From Liolophura sinensis (lineage: Eukaryota; Mollusca; Polyplacophora; Chitonida; Chitonidae), in the NCBI RefSeq assembly GCF_032854445.1, contig NC_088295.1, positions 41,777,385 through 41,841,384 on the forward strand: a DNA stretch of 64,000 nt, read 5' to 3'. The translations under genes were made by a program, and so were the position numbers. This document shows, one piece after another, positions 22,201-34,200 of this stretch (position 1 is its first letter; each line of letters begins with the position of its first letter). Below the pieces are notes generated by a model. It was not told the origin of the DNA and made no database searches. It saw only the letters and a program-made list of their open reading frames with translations.

Positions 22201-25200
22201 CAGGGATCTGACCATCACTTGAACTACTGACACTGCTCTGTACATGGACCCGGCCAACACTAGCACTACTGACACTGCTGTGTGCATAGACCTGACCATC
22301 ACTAGAACTACTGACACTGCTTTGTACATGGATCTGACCATCACTTGAACTACTGACACTGGTCTATACATGGACTGGACCATCACTAGAACTACTGACA
22401 CTGCTCTGTACACTGATCTGACCATCACTTGAACTACTGACACTGCTCTGTACATGGATCTGACCATCACTTGAACTACTGACACTGTTCTGTACATGGA
22501 CCTGACCATCACTTGAACTACTGACACTGGACATGGATCTGACCATCACTTGAACTATTGGACACTGCTCTGTACACGGACTGGACCACCACTAGAACTA
22601 ATGACACTGCTCTGTACACTGATCTGACCATCACTAGAACTACTGACACTGCTCTGTACATGGATCTGACCATCACTAGAACTAATGACACTACTCTGTA
22701 CAGGGATCTGACCATCACTTGAACTACTGACACTGCTCTGTACACGGACTTGACCATCACTAGAACTACTGACACTACTCTGTACACTGATCCCTACCAA
22801 TCACTAGAACTACAGACACTGCTCTGTAACATGGATCTGACCATCACTAGAACTAATGACACTACTCTGTACAGGGATCTGACCATCACTTGAACTACTG
22901 ACACTGCTCTGTACACGGACTGGACCACCACTAGAACTACTGACACTACTCCGTACACTGATCTGACCACCACTAGAACTACTGGACACTACTCTGTACA
23001 TGGATCTGACCATCATTGGAACTACTGACACTGCTCTGTACATGGATCTGACCATCACTAGAACTACTGATACTGCTCTGTACACTGATCTGACCATCAG
23101 TAGAACTACTGACATTGCTCTGTACATGGACCTGACCATCACTAGAACTACTGACACTGCTCTGTACATGGATCTGACCATCACTAGAACTACTGTCTGC
23201 TCTATACACAGACCTGACCATCACTAAAACTACTGCCACTGCTCTGTACAGGGATCTGACCATCTCTTGAACTACTGCCACTGCTCTGTACAATGACTTG
23301 ACCATCACTTGAACTACTGTCTGCTCTGTACACTGACCTGACCATCACTAGAACTACTGCCACTGATCTGTACACTGACCTGACCGTCACTAGAACTACT
23401 GCCGCTGCTCTGCACACTGATCTTGTCCCCTTCCTCTGATAGTCGCTGCTGTTGTCTCCAGTCATTCGCTCGTATCACCTGCTGCTCTACATTCTGCAGC
23501 TGTTTCTCCAGGTCAGGGAAGTGGAAATCTGATGACTGTTCACACACGCGGTTAAATGCTGCAACACAGAAAGATGGCCATCAAAATTCACTTGTTTATT
23601 CGTTTATTTTTTTTTATTGTTACTCTATACTCAAGATGGTGGCAGTCAGTTTTACAAGCCCATTACAATTCCATGACAAAATATCACAATATTTTCTGAT
23701 GATCTCATGACACAACAACATCAGTAATCTGAGGATCAAATTATTAGATTAGAAATTTCCCATGAACAACAGTAGGCAGTTTTACCAATTTTACTTAATT
23801 GGTGACAACCACTGACAGGTGCAAATTAAGATGTTGAAATTTCACTTGAAAGGTGATGGTTATAAAAACTATGTCATTTGTGTAGCAAATATAAGTAGAC
23901 GGTATTTATTCTGGCCTTGGTGACAGGTGAGTTACCTCTCTTGAGTCCTGTGTAGGTGTTGAGCCTGTTATCCACCAGGAGGACAAGACCACACAGAGAG
24001 TTAGAGTACAGGGACATGGCTGTCTGTAGTCTTTGTGGCTGGGGCACCATCACACCGCTGACAGGGAAATAACCAAGAAATAATCTAGTGACCAAGGTAT
24101 CCAATCCTGCTATAACTGTATTGATCAGCTATATGTAGATGCTGCAATCGCTATATGTTACACAATACGTACTTGCAGGTATCCCCATCTCTCCTGACTT
24201 TTGTAATTATGAGGAATATTAAGAAACAAGCCCACTTATACTGGGTAGTTGAGACTCGTTAGCAGGGTAACACTCAAACACAAGTCAAAACGCCCAAAAT
24301 CTGTAAAATGTGGCCAATAAAAAAATGAAAAAATAAAGCTATGCTCTTTATTACATTAATCAAATCTTGACAATAGTGGTAAGAAATGATGTAACAAATG
24401 TGAACAGATTTACATGTGGTCAGCTTTGGAGATACTGTCTCTTGCTCAAAACTACTCAAATTAAGAACATGCACAAATATGGAGATAACTTCTAGATGCC
24501 AAAATAAATGCCAAATGGAGAAAAATTTACCAACCCAATAGTAACTGCTTGGTGTCTACAAAGATCTAGTACATCCATACACAGTAGACGGAGATTGTGA
24601 GTTGTCTTCATTTGAGCTCCTGTTTAACAAGACATATTGATTGCTTTTAATAATTTTGTTATGACAAAGCATGACAATACAATATTTGACAATCTTCTCA
24701 AAACTGTTGTCTGTGGACTACTGACCAAGATGTTGGTAAAACTCTCCTCCAGTATAAGATGTTTGCCCCTGCCTGTGATGAACGGTTGAAGAGGTTGTCA
24801 ACTACACTCACCTAGATGAACGGTAAACTCTCCACCAGTCTAAGATGTCTGCCCCTGTCTGTGATGAACGGTTAGTGAGATTGTGGACTACACTCACCTA
24901 GATGAATGGTAAACTCTCTATCAGTCTAAGACACCTGTCCCTGCATGTGATGAACTGTTAGTGAGGTTGTGGACTACACTGAATGGTAAAACTCTCCTTA
25001 GTCTGTAAGACATCTGCTTCTGTCTGTGATGAACTGTTAGTGAGATTGTGGACTACACTCACCTCGATGAATGGTAAAACTCTCCTCCGGTCTCTAAAAT
25101 GTCTGCCCCTGTCTATGATGAATTGTTGGTGAGGTTGTCGACTACACTCAACTAGATGAATGGTACAACTCTCCTCCAGTCTGTATGACATCTGCCCCTG

Positions 25201-28200
25201 TCTGCGATGAATTGTTAGTGAGGTTGTGTACTACACTCCCTGGATGAATGGTAAAACTCTCCTCCAGTCTCTAAAATGCCTGCCCCTGTCTGTGATGAAA
25301 TGTCTGCCCCTGTCTGTGATGAAATGTTAGTGAGGTTGTGATCTACATTGAGTGGTAAAATTGTCCTTAGTCTGTAAGACGTCTGCTTCCGTCTGTGATG
25401 AACTGCTAGCGAGATTGTGGACTACACTCAACTAGATGAATAGTACAACTCTCCTCCAGTCTGTATGACATCTGCCCCTGTCTGTGATGAACTGTTAGTG
25501 AGGTTGTGGACTACACTCACCTAGATGAATAGTAAAACTCTCCTCCGGTCTCTAAAATGTCTGCCCCTGTCTGTGATGAATTGTTGGTGAGGTTGTCGAC
25601 TACACTCAACTAGATGAATGGTACAACTCTCCTCCAGTCTGTATGACATCTGCCCCTGCCTGTGATGAATTGTTAGTGAGGTTGTGTACTACACTCACCT
25701 GGATGAATGGTAAAACTCTCCTCCAGTCTCTAAAATATCTGCCCCTGTCTGTGATGAAATGTTTGTGAGGGTTGTGGACTACATTGAATGGTAAAACTCT
25801 CCTTAGTCTGTAAGACGTCTGCTTCCGTCTGTGATGAACTGCTAGCGAGGTTGTGGACTACGCTCACCTAGATGAATGGTAAAACTCTCCTCCAGTCTGT
25901 AAGATGTCTGCTCCTGTCTGTGATGAACTGTTAGCAAGATTGTGTACTACACTCACCTAGATGAATGGTAAAACTTTCCTCCAGTCTATAAGATGTCTGC
26001 CCCTGTCTCTCATCAGCCTCTGCTTCTGGCATACTGTTGGTTAGGGTACGAACTCGTTGACTGAAAATATACATCAGGAATATACAAAACATAACGTTTA
26101 GTGCAGTTGTTATGCAGAGCAGATTTAGGTAAAGGAAATCTACTCAACATTCACTTCACTGAATAACCTTCTGGAATGATAGCAAACAAGATATCCTCAT
26201 TTCATAAAGATGCATGATTAGTTCTTGAGATATTTCCGTAACGGATGGACATACAATGTACATGACCTTGTACGTGTTTAACAACACCTAAGGCTTGTTA
26301 TGAAACGAAAGAAAAAGGCAACCCAGAATATGAAATTTTCATGTTCCATGTTGATTCACTTAGATTCCACAAGCAAAGTTTGTGTCAATATTCCTTAATA
26401 CTGACAATTATGATGTTTTTGTCTGATTTATTTCACAAACAAAATCCACGTCAATATTCCTTAATACTGACAATTACCATGTTCTAGATTGATTCATTTC
26501 ACAAACAAAATCCATGTCAATATTCCTTTTTTATTGAATCGTCTATTAAAGTGAACATAAAGTCAGCCATTAAAGCTGAATTAATTAATAAAGTAGTATT
26601 CCAGAAATGTTCTAAAATTATTTTTAAAAATTCTACACCGCTTATCAACAAACTAAATTGCAAACAATCACCAGTGCCTAGCCACTCATTTGGTGACACC
26701 ATTTTGCCATAATATATAAATATCAAGAGTAACATCACAAAACCTAGGAGCTCTCCCATACCATCTGTATTAAACAATGTGACAATGAGAAAATACAAAC
26801 AAAAAACACCTGATATCCAACCAAAGAGTATCAGCTCTGTTCCGTGTTCATTGGGACTACGTTTCTTTTAGTTTCGCGCTCAGTCAGATTGATGTTCATT
26901 GACAGCTGCATCATGATTTAGCGGTCCTGCTCATCCTCGTCATCTAGCGGGCTATACCTACTTCAGGGAATTTACCGAACATAACAGGACCTTGATAACA
27001 GACCCTTTCATTCAGATTTTGGGAACACATTTTCGTAATAAATCAGATTTTGCTAAGGAAAAATAATGCAAAGTGACAATATTTTTCTTCAAGCAATGAC
27101 TCTCTCGAGGCAGTTTTCTTGCCAGCTCGCCCCGAGAAGTTACTGCTGCCTCCTGCCCAACATGTACACATTGTGACATGGGCAACCTTTTGCTCATATG
27201 TGTGGTTCAATATGCATCAATTTAATTCCCAAACTAACCGCAAAATGCAACTTATTACATCAATATTTTTTGATCCACTATAAGAAACCTCACTGACAAT
27301 CGAGAGCTGATAGGTTTTTTGCCGTGACAGGGAATTATCATGTGACGCTTTCAGCCCTAGTGATTGACCCAGTTCATGAAGGCTTCTACAATATACATGT
27401 ATGGCTAGTCGGAGTGAATTGTCCGTCAGTGCCATTTCCCCAATGCTGAACTTCATCTCCTCAGCTTTCAAAACTTTATAGAACTTTTTACATATTTCTC
27501 TGTGATAACTGTGTCCTATATCATTTTTTCTATGTACATATAGTGGTAGGCTTTATGTCCATTTTATGTTGACAAGTCTGGATAGCAGACAAAGGAACTC
27601 ACACATATCCTGGTGCTGTTGTGTTGGCCTGGGTGTCCTCATGCACCTTCATCACCCACTCTCTGTATTCACGCTTCTGTAACTCCTGCAGATTGCTTAG
27701 CTCACTGGCCCACTTACTGCTGATCAGCTGTAGTGAAATAAAGCAAAGACAGACATTTATTTGATATGTTTATCAGATTGGTGTATGATGCTGTAATATT
27801 TTCTAAAATGTGTGTGCCAAAAATCAATCATCGATCTCCGCTAGGTAAGTGACAAAACTCCTCACTTAAGCCACAGCTAAAGCAGCAAGAACCGAAAAAG
27901 AACACACAATTTCAGGCATGGACCTGATATAGAGCGGACAGATGTGAAATTCACGTTTAAAGGTAATATCACTTGAAGAGTGTTTCACCAATATAATGTG
28001 ACTTGGTGTTCAGCAGTGAATAAAAAAAGGTGAACTAGATTTTGTGAGAGTGGTGTTAGTAAACTCATCCATCACACCATCAAACATACACACAAACCAA
28101 CTGCAGAAATAGGTCAAACAGATAGAGTATCCCACATATTGGTAGATAGCAGGGCAATCTAGACAGGCATGAACCCCCAGAGTAATCCCCCTTGACAAGC

Positions 28201-31200
28201 AATCATCTGTGGACCGCTCATACAGAAGATTAGGGGCTTTAGTCTGTCCAGTGTCCAGACATCCTACTGAATTATTACAGCAATTAGACCCCAGTAACAT
28301 GCTTGTCAGGACGTCCTGGGCCTTGAGAAATATACATGTAGCTAATAAACAGGCATAAAGATTTATGACTGTTAGAATCATGTTGGAGATTGCTTGTTTC
28401 AGTATTGAAAAGAAAACAAGAAAAATATGATCAATAAAAATATAATCAACAAAAATATAATCAAAGGAAGAGGCGTGAAAATAGACCTTAACAGACACGT
28501 ACAATTTCTTCTGATGCCCTTGGTAACTCTATAAATCAACTTTTCACCAGGAATTCTTCCGTGGCCATTTCATATGCTCTGACAGAGCACTCGGAAACAC
28601 AATGTCACATCACTCAAACCCCATGTATGCATATGTAAAAGTCAATACAGGTCTCGGGTTACAGAAATAATTCACAACAGATTGGTTAAATAACATGACG
28701 GGGCTTTTAATTGTTTCAATGTGCTTTATTTTGCTCACTTTGAACTGTAATATCTTGGTTGTGCATCATCAAAATATAAAGTCATCCTTTTTAAACTTCC
28801 TTACTTTATTTATACATTTTGTCAAGTCTTGTTTTATCTTTTAATTAAACACTGTCGGCAGTCAACAATGCATCAGACATTATGCTGGCATGAATAACTG
28901 GCTAACACCCTTCCATCTAAAACAGCTGGAATTTTTGCTGGACAGCCTCTCCGGTGTTCAGGTCGTAAGTACATCCTGAATGCAAACAATTAATTCCAAT
29001 GGCATGGTCATATCTTTTATCTTCTCACCTCAATTCAACTCAAAACAGTCACAACCTGAACATGATGCTATGCACATGACAATGGTGAAACAAAAAAAAA
29101 AATAAGGAAATGAAACTAGGGATGGCCTTGATATTAACAGGTCTACAGTAACACTAATACTATGTAGCTCATAGTAGTAAGGCCAGTGATATTCACTGAC
29201 ACTGATTCCAAATGACTGAAATACAGGAAGGAAATTCTCTGAAAAGTCAGGCTGTTTTAAACTGAAGGTCCCGTGTCATCAATCATGAGGGCACAATGTT
29301 AGAAAGCGTTGACTGCACACTGTCTATATGTACATTAAACTGAATCATGAAAAACCTGTAACCTGACACTTTAGTCACCTAGGTAACAACCTGTACACTT
29401 GCATAAATAGCACAAATATCACCGTCAGAATGAACTTTCTATATGAGCAATATGAAACCAAACCACATGCTGCATGTATATACATGCCGTCACAGCCTGA
29501 CATTTCTCAAAAAGAAAATCATTAAAATATTGATAATTACACAAAACTTACTCCAAACAAAAGTCTTTCTCACATCAAAACAACAACTATCAGATCCAAA
29601 ACCTACTCAAATCATGTGACCAGATATGTAGGAGCATTTCTCTAGATGCAAATACATTACCAGTACATGCACATGTGGATCAACACAAGTATGTCATACA
29701 GAGGTATGTAACTCATGAGGTACAGCAGATAAAACACTGCAGAATTATCTGCCATGTGCCACAGTGTATATCTATTTTAATATTTATCAACCCAAAGTTT
29801 GTTTCACATTCATTACTTGCCCAAAGACTGGTATAAATTAATACTTCATATTAAATAACAATGTATTTCAGCATGCATTTGAACATATTATTGGATTTAA
29901 AAGCGAATCGCAAGAAAATTTAAAGCATTCAGAACACAATGGGGAATGTAATAAAACACATTTTAGAACTATTATTAAATATCAATAATTTGGTTTATAT
30001 TAATACACAACAAATTAATCATTTAACCTGCTAAGATGACATTTGATATCTAGAATGGATTCTGTCAGAAAATTGCTGGAGAGGAAGGAATTCAATGTGA
30101 CATCAGCTCAGTGATATATGTACATCATTAAAATGAACAATCCTTAAGAAAAAAAGTCCATTTAAACACTTATGTCAGGCAGAATGAATTTTATGTCTTC
30201 ATGACAAGAGTTTGTGATAAGAAAGGTTACTGCAGTATGTCACTTTTACAACGGAACATAAGAAAAGAAAAGGAAAAGAAATAGAGGCCGAGATTCACAT
30301 GAATATAACACGCGGGTCAGCTCCTGAAAAGTAGGTCGATTTGAGTTGCATTTTCTGAAACTTGTTACACTTTGTAATACATGGTAATTAAATTCATACA
30401 CATGCATCTTGCAACCTGTGACTACATGTACATTCATACGTAGATCAATGAAATTATACGCTGATGTCTATTTTCAACAATTTCTGATATTTACCTATCT
30501 CTCAGTTTAATCATTGAACTGAAAAATGCAGTTGGACCATTTTGGCGCTTTATGGAATGACATGGACATTAAATCCACTTTAAAATGTCTGCACACACCA
30601 ATTTCGGGTGTGCATTCAAGAGAATAGGACCTTCATTACTACTCCTATATGGGGTTAAATCTTACAGGAACTGATGAAAACAGACCTCAAAATTTAATTT
30701 AATTGAACTAATTCATACTAAGTACAAGTCAACTTACATGTAATTACTTTTACCACCCAAGTACATCATATTGCAATGTCTGTCAGTGAAGGGACATGTA
30801 ACGTACAGATACTCATATGTCAGAAAAAGTTTGTTTTTAAATTTACCCACCTATCTCTCGGAAAAAAACATACTACATCCTGATGGAGCCAACTACAGCC
30901 CAGCCTATGTTTAATACTGTACACTGTTTACTGAAATATATTAAAAGACTGGAGATTTAAAGTAGAGGTTATAAACCATAGACTTTGGACAGTAAACTAC
31001 AGTTCTTGTCTAATAGATGAAGATAATGAATAAAGACGTCATCATCATCACAAACATCCCGGATGTTCTTTTCATCAAAGTCTGTAAAATTTCAGATTAC
31101 CTGTTTCATACATATCGGTTTAGATATACATAATGTCATGAATGCATTTCAATAAAATGCAGTGTGGGGATGAAATTGAAATGCCTTCACTTTATAGTTC

Positions 31201-34200
31201 CAAAATTGCTATGACACAGGGCCCACTTTCTATGTTCTAAAATTTCAACTACACTTTACCTGATGAAAAAAAAAATGAGATATTTTTAGATAGAGTTCTG
31301 ATGACCACTACTTCATTTGTTCATTTTTTTTATTATTGAAGGAATGGTAATTGAGGAAAAATACACCAGCCATATTTCAGCAACACAGCCATGACAAGCA
31401 TGTATGTACTGGATGTGTAAATGAAGTGAGGGCTGTTACCTGTGTGTTGTCAAAGTGTCTCTGAGCCAGCTGGTTTATCTGATCATCTGTGTAGGTAGAG
31501 CCCACACTCTGAACAGCCTCTTCCATCTCAACACTCTGTCTGAAAACACAAATACGTCTACTGTTATACATATATACCTACATACACATGTTAAGAAATT
31601 CCTGTTTCCTCCCACAATAATATTGGTCGTATACATGATAGTGGTTGTATACATGTTGCTGGTTGTATACATGATGCTGATCGTATACATGATGGTGGTT
31701 GTATACATGATGGTGGTTGTATTTATGATGCTGGTCGTAGACATGATGCTGGTTGTATAGATGTACATGATGCTGGTCGTATACATGATGCTGTTGTATA
31801 CATGATGCTGGTTGTATATATGTTGCTGGTTGTATACATGATGATGGTTGTATATATGATGATGGTTGTATATATGATGGTAGTTGTATACATGATGCTT
31901 GTCGTACACATGATGCTGGTTGTATAGATGTACATGATGCTGGCCGTATACATGATGCTGGTCTTATACATGATGCTGGTTGTATACATGATGCTGGTTG
32001 TATACATGATGCTGCTTGTATATATGATGCTGGTTGTATACATGATGCTGGTTGTATACATGAAATGTTCTTGAGAACAACATAAAACTCTCATCAAATA
32101 AAATAAGTAAATCTGATGTCTTGGTACAAAATTCATTGGTGCACGGATTAAATGCTTCTTAAGGCCACAGAATTTACTTTTTTTTTTGTTTCACAGACAA
32201 AACAAATCTTTTTTCCCCCATATTCGGAAAGGGGAATTCAGGGGAAATGTGGACTTTCCTAGCAATTTTTCCTGTTTTAAATGTATTCATGTGATCAGAA
32301 AGTATTGAAAAACAGGAAAATCATAAAAATGCCAAACTTGGACAAAATAAAAAGGCAAATTTACATCACCTTTCCGCACCATCCACCACTCTCCACTCCA
32401 CCCCAAGAATGATTTTTGGATATTTTAATGTTGGTTCGCACAAAAAACACAACATTAGTGTTGTCGAAAATTTACACAAAACATTTGGCTTTATGTCTTA
32501 ATATGTAATTTAGGATGTTTCCTAATATACATGCATAAAACATGTAGACACATAGTGCTCTTGTAAGTTGTAATACAAACTACTGAGTGGTAAAGCAGAT
32601 CTGCATGGTGAAACAGACATATTAAGAAGAAGCCAACTGAAAGACATAAAGAGTAGGTCACAACCAGGTAACTTTAATCAGGTGAAAGTCCAAGCAAAGT
32701 GAAAGTCCAAGCAAAGGGAAATCCTGCTTTACTGCTGACAAATTATCAGCCTCTATGCTGCAGTGTACAGCAATAAGAAAAAGACGAATTAGGACAGATG
32801 ACTCTCATGCACTTGGTTACACTGGAGGTATAATTTAGGTCACGTAGCTCCCTGTACCAACTGGCCAACAATTAAGTTTGTTCTGATTATTCGGGGTATA
32901 ACAATCAATATGACGCCAGATTGTTTGAATCTTATCTACCAATTTGACTTCCTGCAATAGATTTATGACAATAAATTTATGTTGTACATCACTTGAGTCA
33001 GAAAAAATTTATATTTCCTGATGTATTTCCTTAATTTTTTTTTCTGCTTATTTGTCAGTTTGATTGGTTGTTTAAATGGAGTGTTGCTTCACAAGTTGAT
33101 GCATTAGTTTGCTGAAATGGACAAGATAAAGTCCCGCAGACATTAGAAAAAGCAATGGGTACATCTTCACAAAGTTTTGTAGGTTCTCTTTAGGCATCCT
33201 GTCAGCATCCAACAAGAATGCAGCATGTACTTCAAACACTGGAAAAATTAAATACTGATACAAGCATGAAATATTGATATATTCAAACTTTGAAAATCTG
33301 CTTCAGCTAAAAATTGTATAAAACGATATGCAGTTACTTGAATGATTTATTTAGAGCATACCTTTCATGAGTTTATAATTTATTTTTTGTATTTACTAAT
33401 TTGAATACTGATGTTTAAAATTGTATATTTAAGGACATTTTACTTAAATGATGGCCATGACAAAAACTGAGCAGGCAAGCCCTGAGAAAAACACAAACCT
33501 TTCCAAGGCTTTGAGGTCTGACAACTTTATGGACTTACTGAACGACCTGTAAACTCCATCATCTTTCCTTAATTACATGTTACAAAGCTGTCCAAAACTC
33601 TTTATAGCTGCTTCCCTTCACAAATGTAAAATTCTTCGGCTATTGTGCTCTTGCATCAGCAAAGATGCAGTGTGAAAAAAGTGCCAACCTTTTAAAGTTA
33701 CTAAAACATCTTAATAATAGCCAACTGAAGTTTTGGCTCAATTCTAGCGAAAGTATTTCTTTACACTACTCCCCATGTTACCCCCCGACGAAAAACAAAT
33801 CAAGAGTCCTTCATTACATTTACAAGGGGACTTTAAAAAAGAATGGTATTACTATCTGGAAACTTAAACCACTGTCCTCTTTCTGCAGACCTCTCAGCCT
33901 GAACAAGAAGCTTGAACTGAGAGAATAGCCTGTCAACTAAAAGGTGTTGATCATGGTTTCCATATGCACTGTTCATGTAACAATGCATCTACCAATAAAG
34001 CTTTAGAGAACAGCACAAAATACTTATAATCAAATACATAATGAAGATGCTAAGCTTACATGCAGATAATAAATGAGCTTGAACACTGCAATGCTATCCT
34101 CAAGCCTACAATGTCACATGTTCCCTGCACTCACAACACACACATGCATGTATATACATACCCTCATTCTTCTAATTTTAGGGACGCCTGGTCTGCTCTT

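Noticed and set aside
21850-22527. 225-codon minus-strand ORF rich in Val, Ser and Arg
   Set aside because: It is a frame of the 42-bp array different from the exon 9 frame, and is a by-product of the repeat.
24745-25956. Duplicated copies of exon 6 as extra alternative exons
   Set aside because: The copies have only weak acceptor-like CACAG. Inclusion from that acceptor with the incoming phase would change frame and hit a stop, so they look like decoy donors rather than cassette exons.
28010-28504. 164-codon minus-strand ORF in C12orf4 intron 4
   Set aside because: No domain, no neighbouring exons, and low-complexity hydrophobic translation. C12orf4 exons 4 and 5 join perfectly without it.
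31475-32136. ORFs with Met-Tyr-Thr-Thr repeats on the minus strand
   Set aside because: They are produced by the 18-bp minisatellite, whose unit length is a multiple of three; they overlap real exon 4 only by chance.
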